DNA of 64,000 bases from CAXXOK01 sp963663285 (GCA_963663285.2 CAXXNI010000002.1:434001-498000); one strand, 5' to 3'; positions 52,584 to 60,998 are shown, counted from the first letter of the stretch. Notes: generated by a model from the sequence alone, not told the origin. Translations and numbers: made by a program.

Positions 52584-54035
52584 CTACCGGTCATGTTCCT
52601 TGCGCCATTTGCGGCGCAGCAGTTTGGCACGCAGTTGGAAAAACCGGAGGGAAGCGCCTTCTCTGCCCAAGCGGACCATATCGTGAAAAGCATCTTTCAT
52701 GGTCCATGCGCCTTCCTCGGAAATGTGGGGAATCAGAAAGAGAACGACAAATACACGCAGTAGAATGGTTGCGATAAACATATAACGCGTTGCGTTCATT
52801 GGCATCCCTAGAAATACATAGTTCTTTGCAGCCAGAGCGCTGAATGGTATTTGCATCAGCCAACCGCCAACTGTGTTGGAAAGCGCTACTCCAAACAGGC
52901 TGACACACGCTAAGAATACGGCGATATACATTGAACGGTATTTTTGCGGCGAATGGCTGAGGTAAAGGTTTTGCTGGCAAAGGTCGCTGACCGGCCATGA
53001 AGCGCCGCCCATTACGTTGCTGAAAAGCACAAACGCTGTTGAGGATGGAGTGGCAAACAGCCAGGGGAGCGGGGAAATTGCCATGATAATCGTCGCCATC
53101 TGCAAGACCGGCTTGTTACCGTACCGGTCGACCAGACGCCCCCAGCGGGAGATGACCAGTACAGAAGTGACGTTGGAAATGATTTGCGTATACAGCGATA
53201 TTTGCGTAAAGCTCATTTGTAGTTCTTCCAACATGTATACATTCCAAAAAGGTCCGGCAATGTTGGCAGAAAAAATCCATACCGAATAAATGACGATTAG
53301 TTTGACGAACGGTTTATTGGCCAGCACTTCCCGCAGCATGGCAAGCAATGAGGGCCTTTTTGCGCTGGTTTCCAGCATGGGAGGCCATTTGATAAAGAAA
53401 AAGCACAGAATGTCTATTAACTGTGAAATGCCTGCCAGCACAAGCGCGATGGAGTAACCGACGATGCCGACATGGTCGATCATAAAGGAGATCAGCAGGC
53501 CCGCGATAACGCCGGAAGCCAGACTGACCATTTGCCGGGAGCTGAAATAGGAACCGCGAATGCGAATCGGAACAAGGTCGCCCATTAAACTGCCGAAACC
53601 AATGTTTACAAAGCTGTTGCCTCCGTAAACCATAGCAACAAAGGTGATAACCAGCCAAATACGCAGGTCAATGTTAAACGAGGAGAACAGGAAGGGCACT
53701 AAACCGATCAATATCCAAAAGGAACGGCCCAGCAGCCCAAAAAACAGGAACAGAAACCGGCGGTTATGCCGCCGTTCCATGATATAGCTGGAAAGGATTT
53801 GGATGGCGGATACCGCAAAGGGAATGGCCGATATCAAACCCAGCTGAAAATCGTTTGCGCCCAGAACCTGCCGCTGAAAAGCACTCCAAACAGCGCCGGT
53901 GGTCACAACAGTGCCCAGCATGCCCGCGGTAACCGCCCAAATAACCCAGTATAGGTTTTTACGAAGTTCGGTAGACATGCCGGTTTCATCGAACAAATGG
54001 AGGCGGGAAGCGAAACGGGGATTGCGTGTTTTCAT
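52584..54035 (-). CDS. MFS transporter
   Basis: A 483-residue permease of the major facilitator superfamily with about 12 membrane helices. After a short cytosolic lead (residues 1-25), the first helix is LYWVIWAVTAGMLGTVVTTGAVW. The loop-2 region reads IMERRHNRRFLF and the loop-8 motif reads SRWGRLVDRYGNKPVL, a fair match to motif A (GxxxDRxGxR). The substrate is unknown. GGAGG lies 6 bases before the ATG at 54033-54035. A promoter lies at 54094-54122. Confidence 0.88.
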   Translation of the reverse strand: MKTRNPRFASRLHLFDETGMSTELRKNLYWVIWAVTAGMLGTVVTTGAVWSAFQRQVLGANDFQLGLISAIPFAVSAIQILSSYIMERRHNRRFLFLFFGLLGRSFWILIGLVPFLFSSFNIDLRIWLVITFVAMVYGGNSFVNIGFGSLMGDLVPIRIRGSYFSSRQMVSLASGVIAGLLISFMIDHVGIVGYSIALVLAGISQLIDILCFFFIKWPPMLETSAKRPSLLAMLREVLANKPFVKLIVIYSVWIFSANIAGPFWNVYMLEELQMSFTQISLYTQIISNVTSVLVISRWGRLVDRYGNKPVLQMATIIMAISPLPWLFATPSSTAFVLFSNVMGGASWPVSDLCQQNLYLSHSPQKYRSMYIAVFLACVSLFGVALSNTVGGWLMQIPFSALAAKNYVFLGMPMNATRYMFIATILLRVFVVLFLIPHISEEGAWTMKDAFHDMVRLGREGASLRFFQLRAKLLRRKWRKEHDR

Positions 54036-54093
54036 GCGTGACCTCCATAGCGAAAGATGTCGTACCCCTGCATGATATACCAAGTTGCAAGTT

Positions 54094-54122
54094 ATTCTAG
54101 CGTATCCTATCCCAAGATGCAA
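54094..54122 (-). promoter_or_regulatory. Probable promoter of the MFS transporter gene
   Basis: On the minus strand TTGCAT (54117-54122) and TAGAAT (54094-54099) are 17 bases apart. Confidence 0.55.
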
Positions 54123-54158
54123 TAGAATTTGGCATATTGTTCAGACGGTTTACATCGG

Positions 54159-55073
54159 TTACAGGGATGTACGCGCACAAAAGACATGGGAAGCATGGGC
54201 TTGGCTGCATAGCAGACGCGGGTATAAAGTTTCAGCAAAGTCGCCCAGGTATTGCGCACCATGGATTTGCAGACGGCTGCATGCCTGCTGTGCAGCAATA
54301 CGCAAAGCTGCTTTTGCCTGCGCGGGCGGAAGTGCAGTAATTTGAGCCGCAATGTTATTTGCCTGCGATGCGGAAAGATCCAGCAGGGTTTCGCCGCCGC
54401 CCAAACAGGAATGCCCGAGCACAACCGCGGCAACGGGCTCATATAAGCCCATTAGCAGTTCCTTGTAATCAGGCGAGGCACGATTTAACAGCGCGATAAC
54501 GCGGGGTTTGGAGAAGCGGCAGAGCAACTCATTTTCGATTAACAGACGTTGCAAATAAGTATAAATATATATTGTTCCACGCATGTTTTCGGGAACAGAA
54601 GAACAGAGCTGATAATCGATTGATGCCGGTATATGCTGGGCGTACATACGGTAATCATATTGTTGAAAGAAAATGCCGATTCCAGCGAGCGTATCCATGA
54701 GCGCCTGATTACCGAATGTATCCACATTGCGCATAGCAATACGGTAGAGTGTCTCCGATTGCGTATAGCAATCGTACAGCGAGGTTTGTGCCTCTTTATA
54801 CAGGTTGGGCAGGTCGCAGGATAAAAGCGCGCGAAGGGGCAGTTTGTGGCATTTAAGATGGTACTGTAGGGTAAATACAATCGAATCTAAAAGCTCTGCT
54901 GCGTCTTCCTCACGAAGGGAGGTGTGGTCTCCCTGCGTTTTTAATTTCACCTGGTTATGTAGAATTGCCCATAACTTGTTTTGGAGCATAGCGGTTTCCT
55001 GCGAAGAAAGGGGCTCTTCCCCGTAAAGTGGGCATAAGGGCATAAGCGAGTCAAATTCCGGATCAGTCATCAT
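54159..55073 (-). CDS. DUF6179-like protein, partner of the upstream gene
   Basis: A 304-residue mostly helical cytosolic protein with no signal or membrane helix. I associate it with the DUF6179 family by its pairing with a DUF6323-like gene, but cannot confirm this without a search. Notable segments: LCPLYGEEPLSSQETAMLQNKLWAIL, a helical core, and a conserved-looking SASQANNIAAQI near the end. GGAGAAG lies 6 bases before the first of two ATGs (55071-55073, 55068-55070), which overlap the last codons of the upstream gene, so the two proteins are translationally coupled and probably interact. Function unknown. Confidence 0.65.
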   Translation of the reverse strand: MMTDPEFDSLMPLCPLYGEEPLSSQETAMLQNKLWAILHNQVKLKTQGDHTSLREEDAAELLDSIVFTLQYHLKCHKLPLRALLSCDLPNLYKEAQTSLYDCYTQSETLYRIAMRNVDTFGNQALMDTLAGIGIFFQQYDYRMYAQHIPASIDYQLCSSVPENMRGTIYIYTYLQRLLIENELLCRFSKPRVIALLNRASPDYKELLMGLYEPVAAVVLGHSCLGGGETLLDLSASQANNIAAQITALPPAQAKAALRIAAQQACSRLQIHGAQYLGDFAETLYPRLLCSQAHASHVFCARTSL

Positions 55074-55518
55074 CTTCTTCTCCATATTTCTCCGGGAAAG
55101 CGGCGCGCGCCAGATCGTTATTCGTAACGTTTTCCATGTATTCCAGCGAGCCTTGTGCTCTACCGTTATAAAGGCGCTGCATGGCATCCAGCAACTCATC
55201 ATCGCTCAACGCGTCGTTCAATTCGTTTTGATAGGTGTAGAATAAATCCTGTAACGCAAGCAGTGTATCAAAATAGTTATTATGGTCGATGTAGGGCGAA
55301 TCGCAAAAAGTATAAATCAAACGGGGTAATATCCCTTCGCCAAATTCTATACGTCCTGTATCCCGCAGTGTTGTTGATTGTGCGGTAATCAAGGAGTGAA
55401 TTTGCGCATCGGACAGGGAAAGACCATAACGAAGGGTTAGCTCGTTATGGTTATGCAGTTTCTGTGTCAGGGCTGCTGTACGCTCCTTTTGCAGGGCTAA
55501 AAACAGGGGATTTTGCAT
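55063..55518 (-). CDS. DUF6323-like protein
   Basis: A 151-residue helical, acidic cytosolic protein. The phrases TLRYGLSLSDAQIHSLI, LRDTGRIEFGEGILPRLIYTFCDSPYI and LSDDELLDAMQRLYNG-x-QGSLEYM match my recollection of DUF6323, a family found in Clostridia next to DUF6179. No catalytic motif is evident. GGAGG lies 8 bases before the ATG at 55516-55518. It overlaps the following gene by 11 bases. Role unknown; the fixed pairing suggests a two-component complex. Confidence 0.65.
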   Translation of the reverse strand: MQNPLFLALQKERTAALTQKLHNHNELTLRYGLSLSDAQIHSLITAQSTTLRDTGRIEFGEGILPRLIYTFCDSPYIDHNNYFDTLLALQDLFYTYQNELNDALSDDELLDAMQRLYNGRAQGSLEYMENVTNNDLARAAFPEKYGEEDDD

Positions 55519-55571
55519 TCTCCACACCTCCGTTACCGTACCTTACACCATGCCGCAAGCAAAGACAAGAC

Positions 55572-55600
55572 TTGACTTTTCAGGAGAAATGTGGTATTCT
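55572..55600 (+). promoter_or_regulatory. Plus-strand promoter with no gene behind it
   Basis: TTGACT (55572-55577), 17 bases, TATTCT (55595-55600). No plus-strand gene follows before 57973, so it may drive a small RNA. Confidence 0.45.
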
Positions 55601-55605
55601 AACAC

Positions 55606-55682
55606 CAATGAAAGACAGATAAATTTCAAGTTTTCAGGAGCAAACATAGGGCAGGCTTTTTTTATTGCCTGTCTTTTCTTTT
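55606..55682 (+). ncRNA. Candidate small RNA
   Basis: Predicted 75-base transcript from the promoter at 55572. It ends in a 7-8-bp hairpin (55649-55656 with 55667-55673, one G:U) followed by TTTTCTTTT. The 3' arm of that hairpin can alternatively pair with GAAAGACAG near the 5' end, giving two exclusive folds. No known RNA family was recognised. Confidence 0.3.
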
Positions 55683-55711
55683 ACCATGAATGTGCAGAAA
55701 AAGAGGAATGT

Positions 55712-55739
55712 AAAAAACTCCCGGCGCAATGGCCGGGAG
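55712..55739 (-). terminator. Terminator of the CofE-like gene
   Basis: Eight-bp perfect GC-rich stem (55718-55725 with 55732-55739), 6-base loop. On the minus strand it is followed by TTTTTTACA, 22 bases after the CofE-like stop. Confidence 0.8.
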
Positions 55740-55760
55740 CAAAAGAAAACAAACGGATAA

Positions 55761-56495
55761 TTAATTCAGCGGCCGGATAAGAATCAGTGGTGTTAATTCG
55801 TCGCCCTGACCGCTGGGGTTATCGGCCATGGCGTCTTGTAGTTGCTCATCTGTCAGCGGCATATCGCTGCTTTTGCCCAGCTGGTCACGTTGAATATCGT
55901 TTGCGTCCATCAGCACAACGGGGATGCTGGTTTCTTTGCTTAATTCCTCACATAATTCCGGGCCGTTGCTGGGGTTAATCAGCGCCAGCTCATGGTACCG
56001 CTGGAAGCTGGAGCGGAAATAGAAACCATCAATACCGCCTACGCCTTTGCCGCATACTTTATAGAAAACACCGTGTACGCCAAAGGGTTTGGTAACCGCG
56101 CTAAGGAACGCCGCAAATAAAACGCGCGGCAGGCCGACAATATCAATAACCAATTGAAGCTTATACGGTTCATGCATGCCCACGCCGGTGGAGTTGATGC
56201 CGGCGAAACGCCATAAACGGTTTGCCCAGAAGCCCGGTTTTACCTGGTCGCGTGTGCGAACGGTTTCAACGCACATACACATGACTTTGGCGCCGAAGGA
56301 AAGAACATCGCCCGGCTGATATAAAGGCCGTACGTATTTTTCGACTAATTCTTTCTGGCTTTCGCCAACCTCAACAAAATGCGTTTGTATGGCCATGCGC
56401 TGGTACTGCTTGCCATCCTTGCCCGTAATCACACCGCGGTCGAAATAGGTGACTCCGTTTACTTCCTTACGCTGTTCATCCAAATTGCGGGACAT
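55761..56495 (-). CDS. CofE-like F420-0:L-glutamate ligase family protein
   Basis: A 244-residue protein of the CofE fold. True CofE adds glutamate to coenzyme F420-0, using GTP. Here the segments VEKYVRPLYQPGDVLSFGAKVMC, GIDGFYFRSSFQRYHELALINPSNGPELCEEL and VVLMDANDIQRDQLG match the family's core and its D-x-N-D metal/nucleotide region. No other F420 gene (cofC, D, G, H) is nearby, and most Clostridia lack F420, so the real acceptor is probably different (inference). The short 18-base gap to the helicase gene upstream suggests co-transcription. Confidence 0.75.
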   Translation of the reverse strand: MSRNLDEQRKEVNGVTYFDRGVITGKDGKQYQRMAIQTHFVEVGESQKELVEKYVRPLYQPGDVLSFGAKVMCMCVETVRTRDQVKPGFWANRLWRFAGINSTGVGMHEPYKLQLVIDIVGLPRVLFAAFLSAVTKPFGVHGVFYKVCGKGVGGIDGFYFRSSFQRYHELALINPSNGPELCEELSKETSIPVVLMDANDIQRDQLGKSSDMPLTDEQLQDAMADNPSGQGDELTPLILIRPLN

Positions 56496-56513
56496 GATCG
56501 GTCGCCTCCGTTT

Positions 56514-57701
56514 TTACATGTTCTCAAAGAAGGGCTTGCCTTCTTCGGTAATGAGAATGCCCATTTCATTAAACTTCAGGGGTACGGGGTTGGCTTTAAT
56601 GTATTTAAGTATCGCGTCCAGCCGTACGCTTTCGGTGTAAGTAAGCAGAGTAAAGGCGACGCCCTGTTTCTTGGCGCGGCCGGTACGGCCGATACGGTGT
56701 AGGTAATACTCGTTTTCGTTTGGCAAATCGTAATTGATAACGGCCTCAACATCGTCTACATCAATGCCGCGGGCCGCGACATCGGTCGCCAGTAAGATCT
56801 GGAACCGCCCTTTTCGATAGGCATCCATCACCTGTGTGCGTGCGCTCTGGCGCATATCGCCATGCAGGCACTCCGCCGGGTAACCCGCATCCTGCAAGCG
56901 TTTAGTCAGGCGCTGGGTCATGCTTTTCGTATTTACAAAAACCATCACACGCTGGAACTGATCACTGTCCAGCAAATACAGCAAGTGTTCATACTTTTGC
57001 TCGCGCGTGGTTTCGATTACGTATTGCGTGATTTGGGGCCGGTTCTCCTTGGTCGCCTGTATGACAACCTCCACAGGGTCTTGCTGGTATTTCCATGCAA
57101 TGGTGAGCACATCCTGATTGGTGGTAGCGGAGTACAGCACCAACTGGCGTTGCGGGGGCGTTGCCTCAATAATCTTGGTAACGTCTTTTACAAAGCCCAT
57201 GTTGAGCATTTCATCCGCTTCGTCAAGCACCATGGTATGTACGTTGTCCAGCCGTATATTGCCGCGGTTCATATGATCCAGCAAACGGCCCGGTGTGGCG
57301 ATGATAATCTGGGGATTGCGCTTGAGCTGTGTAATTTGTTTGGCGATCGGTTGGCCGCCGTATAAAACGACAATTCGCAAACCTTCTATACAGTGGGAAA
57401 GCGCGCGCAGCTCTTCGGCAATTTGCAGGCTTAACTCGCGTGTGGGCGCCAGTACTAATTCCTGTACGCGGTTATCCTTCAGGTTAACATACTCCAGCAT
57501 GGGGATACCGAAAGCAAGCGTCTTACCGGTGCCGGTAGGCGCAATTGCGATTACATCGCGGCCTTCCATCATCAATGGAAGCGTTTCTTGCTGTACAGGG
57601 GTCATTGTTTCGATCCCCATTTTATCAATGGCCTGCAGCACTTCTTTGCTGATGTCGGCTTGGGAGAATTTCATTATTTCCGGATTAGATTCTGTTGCCA
57701 A
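56514..57701 (-). CDS. DEAD-box ATP-dependent RNA helicase
   Basis: RNA helicase core of 395 residues without the long C-terminal RNA-binding extension of DbpA/CshA. Motifs in order: Q-motif MTPVQQETLPLM, I APTGTGKT, Ia PTRELSLQ, Ib TPGRLLDH, II VLDEADEML, III YSATT, IV VFVNTK, V ATDVAARGID, VI HRIGRTGR. Likely role: remodelling of ribosomal or messenger RNA. A TTG start at 57699-57701 is preferred (AGGAG 9 bases upstream); the first internal ATG (LATESNPEIMKF) lacks a site. Confidence 0.95.
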   Translation of the reverse strand: MATESNPEIMKFSQADISKEVLQAIDKMGIETMTPVQQETLPLMMEGRDVIAIAPTGTGKTLAFGIPMLEYVNLKDNRVQELVLAPTRELSLQIAEELRALSHCIEGLRIVVLYGGQPIAKQITQLKRNPQIIIATPGRLLDHMNRGNIRLDNVHTMVLDEADEMLNMGFVKDVTKIIEATPPQRQLVLYSATTNQDVLTIAWKYQQDPVEVVIQATKENRPQITQYVIETTREQKYEHLLYLLDSDQFQRVMVFVNTKSMTQRLTKRLQDAGYPAECLHGDMRQSARTQVMDAYRKGRFQILLATDVAARGIDVDDVEAVINYDLPNENEYYLHRIGRTGRAKKQGVAFTLLTYTESVRLDAILKYIKANPVPLKFNEMGILITEEGKPFFENM

Positions 57702-57911
57702 TTCGTTAGGCTCCTCACTTCGTATTCTTGTGGGACAGGCTTGCTGGACGGGATATAGCCCGAAAAAACACAGCCTGTATTCGGCGATTTGAAGAGCGTG
57801 ACTCTGAAAGCTGCGCCCTTTGGGAAGGCAAATGAAAAGCCTGGCCACATGCAAATTACACCAAATATTATTTATTCGACAGAAAACCCGTGTTTCCTGC
57901 CAAATACGGAC

Positions 57912-57939
57912 TTGGAACAAAAAGGGTTTATGGTATAAT
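57912..57939 (+). promoter_or_regulatory. Probable promoter of the HTH regulator gene
   Basis: TTGGAA (57912-57917), 16 bases, perfect TATAAT (57934-57939), 33 bases before the ATG. Confidence 0.6.
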
Positions 57940-57972
57940 AGATGCAGGTTGAAGAGAGTGGGAGGAACGGAC

Positions 57973-58704
57973 ATGAGCCGATTGGGAGATTTACTGCGCA
58001 CCGAGCGCATGCGGAGAAATATGACGCTGAAAGCGGTTGCCAAAGCGGGCGGCGTAAGCGAAAAATACCTTAAAGAAGTAGAAGATGGAAAACGCATCAT
58101 TGCGGATGATCAGGCGAGGCGCATCCTTAAAAAAATTGGCCTTAATGAACATAACGAGCCGGATTTCACACTGGATGATATTGCGGCTGCCGTTGACCTG
58201 CAAACGGTAACACCTGCTGCAGCTAAGGCAGTAAAGCCGCAACGTTCGGCTGAAACGGAAGTGGCTTATCGGGATACAAACGAAAAGAGCGGCGATTCAC
58301 ATGGTGGTGTGTGGCTGGAAGCGCTCAGCAGTGTTTTAAAGCATGTGCCGGTATATAACGCGGTGATGAAAGAAGTAGATCATCGGCTTTTGCCGGTGCT
58401 AGACGGCCGCATTGAAGGGGCCGCGCCGGATAAAGTGTTTTATTATAGCGTACCGGATGACAGTATGCGTGGCTTTCGCATTCTGCGGGATGATTTGTGC
58501 CTTGTTGTGCCCTCCAGCAGCCCCATTGACGGTGCGGTGATGCTGGTGGAACAAGGAGGCCGGAGGATGCTGCGGAAAATCAAAAAAATGGATGCTTTAA
58601 CGGTTTTATTGCAGAGCTACGACCGTGAATACGCAGCCGAAGCCTGCGCTCTGCCGGATCTGGCTTTTATTGGCCGAGTCGTGCGTGTGGAGTTTTCGCT
58701 GTAA
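57973..58704 (+). CDS. XRE-type HTH regulator with LexA/S24-like C-terminal domain
   Basis: A 243-residue regulator. The N-terminal helix-turn-helix (residues 3-60) reads LGDLLRTERMRRNMTLKAVAKAGGVSEKYLKEVEDGKR. After an Ala/Thr-rich linker, the C-terminal half (about 120-243) resembles the S24 peptidase fold: VPDDSMRGFRILRDDLCLVVPS holds the serine in D-S-M, and MLRKIKKM supplies a candidate lysine. Whether self-cleavage occurs is open, since no clear Ala-Gly cleavage site was seen. GGAGG lies 7 bases before the ATG. It is followed by an isochorismatase-like gene at 25 bases. No prophage surrounds it. Confidence 0.82.
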   Translation: MSRLGDLLRTERMRRNMTLKAVAKAGGVSEKYLKEVEDGKRIIADDQARRILKKIGLNEHNEPDFTLDDIAAAVDLQTVTPAAAKAVKPQRSAETEVAYRDTNEKSGDSHGGVWLEALSSVLKHVPVYNAVMKEVDHRLLPVLDGRIEGAAPDKVFYYSVPDDSMRGFRILRDDLCLVVPSSSPIDGAVMLVEQGGRRMLRKIKKMDALTVLLQSYDREYAAEACALPDLAFIGRVVRVEFSL

Positions 58705-58729
58705 TTTAAGCAAAATGGAGGGAAAGCGC

Positions 58730-59254
58730 ATGAAACCGGATGCTATGCTGGTGATTGATATGCAAACCGCGCTGGTACGGGAGAAACCTTGGCATGTAGA
58801 TACTTTGATCCATAACATACAGCAGCTGCTGAAGGTATGCCGCGAGCGGAGTATTCCGGTGATATATGTACGCCATCATGAGCTGGAGGGCGACTTGGTG
58901 AGCGGCAGCGAAGGGTGGACCATTGATAAGGCAGTTGCACCGTTACCCGGAGAGAAAATTATTGAAAAAGCATATAACAGCGCATTTCGGCAAACTGACT
59001 TACAAGAGCATCTGCAATCGATCGGCGCGCACCACTTGCTGATTTGCGGTATGCAAACAGAATACTGTGTCGATACAACCGTTAAAGTCGCCTTTGAGCT
59101 TGGCTATCAGGTTACGGTGCCTGCTGGCACCACCGGTGCGTTTGATGGCCATGGCTGTAAGGCGGAAGAGATTGTAGCTTTTTATGAAAAGGCCATCTGG
59201 AAAGACCGCTTTGCGAAGGTGATTTCAATCGATATGCTGATAAATGATTTATAA
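58730..59254 (+). CDS. Isochorismatase-family cysteine hydrolase
   Basis: A 174-residue cytosolic hydrolase. The triad is complete: Asp10 in MLVIDMQ, a lysine in KIIEKAYNSAF, and Cys113 in LICGMQTEYCVDTT, with the cis-peptide region before it. Members cleave nicotinamide, isochorismate, N-carbamoyl amines and similar compounds. The short form without extra domains is typical of unspecific annotations, and no substrate is claimed. GGAGGG lies 6 bases before the ATG at 58730. Probably in one transcript with the HTH regulator. Confidence 0.9.
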   Translation: MKPDAMLVIDMQTALVREKPWHVDTLIHNIQQLLKVCRERSIPVIYVRHHELEGDLVSGSEGWTIDKAVAPLPGEKIIEKAYNSAFRQTDLQEHLQSIGAHHLLICGMQTEYCVDTTVKVAFELGYQVTVPAGTTGAFDGHGCKAEEIVAFYEKAIWKDRFAKVISIDMLINDL

Positions 59255-59306
59255 CAGATTAGCGAGAATCATACTAAGAAAAGATGTACCGAGTTAAAAA
59301 ATCTGC

Positions 59307-59335
59307 TTGACAATATAACCATCTTGTTGTATGAT
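59307..59335 (+). promoter_or_regulatory. Strong promoter of the tRNA operon
   Basis: Perfect TTGACA (59307-59312), 17 bases, TATGAT (59330-59335), as expected for a stable RNA operon. Confidence 0.8.
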
Positions 59336-59341
59336 TATCAC

Positions 59342-59441
59342 CGTTGTGAGGGCTTCCGCCTGTTGATGGATGATTGTTGACCCAGGCAACATAAGCGTCC
59401 TTCGGTTAAGCCTAAACGCCTCACTTACGGGTGAGAATTGT
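59342..59441 (+). other. Structured leader before the first tRNA
   Basis: About 100 transcribed bases before tRNA-Leu. GTGAGG (about 59346) can pair with CCTCAC (about 59418), enclosing GCCTG/CAGGC and GCGT/ACGC helices. A small CTCAC/GTGAG hairpin sits next to the tRNA end. Could be a leader processed off by RNases or a separate small RNA; no family recognised. Confidence 0.35.
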
Positions 59442-59525
59442 GCGGGCGTGGCGGAATGGCAGACGCGCCGGATTTAGGTTCCGGTGCCTAACGGCGTAAG
59501 AGTTCAAGTCTCTTCGTCCGCACCA
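59442..59525 (+). tRNA. tRNA-Leu (anticodon UAG)
   Basis: A class II tRNA of 84 bases with encoded CCA. The anticodon loop TTTAGGT is framed by CCGGA/TCCGG, the long variable arm is GCCTAACGGC, and the T-arm has the TTCAAGT loop. The acceptor stem GCGGGCG/CGTCCGC has one G:U. Confidence 0.97.
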
Positions 59526-59558
59526 TTGTCTTTTTCAGCAGAAGAACCTGTGGAACGT

Positions 59559-59633
59559 GCGGTAGTAGCTCAGTGGTAGAGTGCCACCTTGCCAAGGTGG
59601 ATGTCGCGAGTCCGAATCTCGTCTACCGCTCCA
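59559..59633 (+). tRNA. tRNA-Gly (anticodon GCC)
   Basis: 75 bases with encoded CCA. The anticodon loop TTGCCAA is framed by CCACC/GGTGG; acceptor GCGGTAG/CTACCGC. Confidence 0.97.
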
Positions 59634-59685
59634 CTTTTCTTCATATGGACGTGTGACAATGATCGGATTCCGGCGGCGCTTGCGG

Positions 59686-59759
59686 GCGGGTGTAGCTCAA
59701 TGGCAGAGCTCCAGCCTTCCAAGCTGGTCACGTGGGTTCGATTCCCATCACCCGCTCCA
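59686..59759 (+). tRNA. tRNA-Gly (anticodon UCC)
   Basis: 74 bases with encoded CCA. The anticodon loop CTTCCAA is framed by CCAGC/GCTGG; acceptor GCGGGTG/CACCCGC. Confidence 0.97.
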
Positions 59760-59937
59760 GATACAGGACGGCAACAACTCGCCGTCCTGTTTGTATCTCT
59801 CCCCATATATACAGCCCGCGAACGTACGGATAGGAACTGCTGTATTCATGGGAAAGAACACGCAAATACCTGTATAAATGGTATTGACACAGGTTTTAAT
59901 TGATGGTATGATGCTTAACGTGCTCAAAACGAACTGA

Positions 59938-60014
59938 CTGGGTGTGGCGCAGTTTGGTAGCGTGCTTGAATGGGGTTCAAGAGGCCGGAGGTTCAAATCC
60001 TCTCACCCAGACCA
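59938..60014 (+). tRNA. tRNA-Pro (anticodon GGG)
   Basis: 77 bases with encoded CCA. The anticodon loop ATGGGGT is framed by CTTGA/TCAAG; acceptor CTGGGTG/CACCCAG. It lies 178 bases after tRNA-Gly(UCC). A separate start of transcription is possible, but the operon terminator comes after it. Confidence 0.95.
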
Positions 60015-60021
60015 CCAAATA

Positions 60022-60054
60022 CCTTGGAAACAAAAGGTTTCCAGGGTTTTTTAT
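60022..60054 (+). terminator. Terminator of the tRNA operon
   Basis: Ten-bp stem (60022-60031 with 60037-60046, one G:U), 5-base loop, then TTTTTT. Confidence 0.85.
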
Positions 60055-60300
60055 TTTATTTCGATTAGCGAAATAATAGCATATGATATGCTTATATAGA
60101 TGTTTTGGTAGTCAAAACGGTAGTTAAAAATAATCTGTCATATATGTGTTTAATATATATAATAAAAATAGCTTTGTCTATAAATTGACTGTTGGCTGAG
60201 ACGATACTATCGTTGGCATGCACATATGGGATCACAAGTTCTATATCCGTTTCCTGAAACAAGAGCGCGCGTTTTTCAACCGGTTGGGTGTTGGGAAATG
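60055..60300. other. AT-rich intergenic stretch
   Basis: No gene, RNA or repeat could be supported between the tRNA terminator and the terminator of the next minus-strand gene. Confidence 0.4.
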
Positions 60301-60329
60301 GAAAAAGCTCCAGTACTAGGGCTGGAGCT
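60301..60329 (-). terminator. Terminator of the secreted-protein gene at 60414
   Basis: Eight-bp perfect stem (AGCTCCAG 60306-60313, CTGGAGCT 60322-60329). On the minus strand it runs into TTTTTCC. It lies 85 bases after the stop codon. Confidence 0.65.
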
Positions 60330-60413
60330 GAACACATCTTCTAATCATAGACAGATACACGTGTGATGAATTTAGGAAGCTCAACGATATAAGAACCGTA
60401 GCGCTTTTTAGTA

Positions 60414-60998
60414 TTAGATACCGCTTACGTCGGTTGGTTCTTCGTAATATGGATCATCGTATGTAATAGAATGTGTAATTTCATAGTTGTCCCCATTAAT
60501 TACATGTCTTATACTAACAGACTCTAAGTCCCACTGCGATATGATTGTTAAGTAACCCATGCTTATAGCCAAACCATAATACTCGGTTTTATCAATATAA
60601 CTGGAGTTAATCCAGTTGTAATATTGATCTATATCAGGTGTGCCGTACTTTGTTTTTAAAGCAGTATCAATGTTTTCAAAATCGTTCACATACATATTGT
60701 TCTCGGTGTGACTAGCAGTATATACGACAAAAACGCTGTAAAGGTCATCACTTGCGTTAAAAAAGTAAACAAGAACAGCATCTTCACCCGCGGATTGAAA
60801 ATAAGTCGCAATATAGTCGCTATACTCAACAAATTCATAGGCTGATTCAATAGACAGTACTTCTTCTCTAGACATACCAAATTTAATGTTATCCCTAAAA
60901 ACAAACGTTTCTTTAGGATCTGCCGCAGAACTTTCAGCTGCTGCGATGAGAGGTACAAACAATAATAATATCAAGAGCATTACGAATAGCTTCTTCAT
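60414..60998 (-). CDS. Small exported protein of unknown function
   Basis: A 194-residue protein with a clear signal peptide (MKKLFVMLLILLLFVPLIAAAES), no lipobox cysteine. The mature part has the segment RDNIKFGMSREEVLSIES, the short SmpA/BamE-like pattern (IxFGMSxxEV) often found in small secreted proteins of Firmicutes. The rest is beta-rich, with an acidic tail (DDPYYEEPTDVSGI). GGCGGAAAG lies about 3-8 bases before the ATG at 60996-60998. The function is not known. Confidence 0.7.
   Translation of the reverse strand: MKKLFVMLLILLLFVPLIAAAESSAADPKETFVFRDNIKFGMSREEVLSIESAYEFVEYSDYIATYFQSAGEDAVLVYFFNASDDLYSVFVVYTASHTENNMYVNDFENIDTALKTKYGTPDIDQYYNWINSSYIDKTEYYGLAISMGYLTIISQWDLESVSIRHVINGDNYEITHSITYDDPYYEEPTDVSGI

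Noticed and set aside
55550..55780. A 76-codon plus-strand frame
   Set aside because: No ribosome site; it covers the promoter and terminator-like signals and ends inside the CofE-like gene.
59342..59441. 6S RNA or T-box identity for the tRNA leader
   Set aside because: No T-box TGGNACC element, and the 6S open-bubble architecture could not be drawn convincingly, so it is left unnamed.
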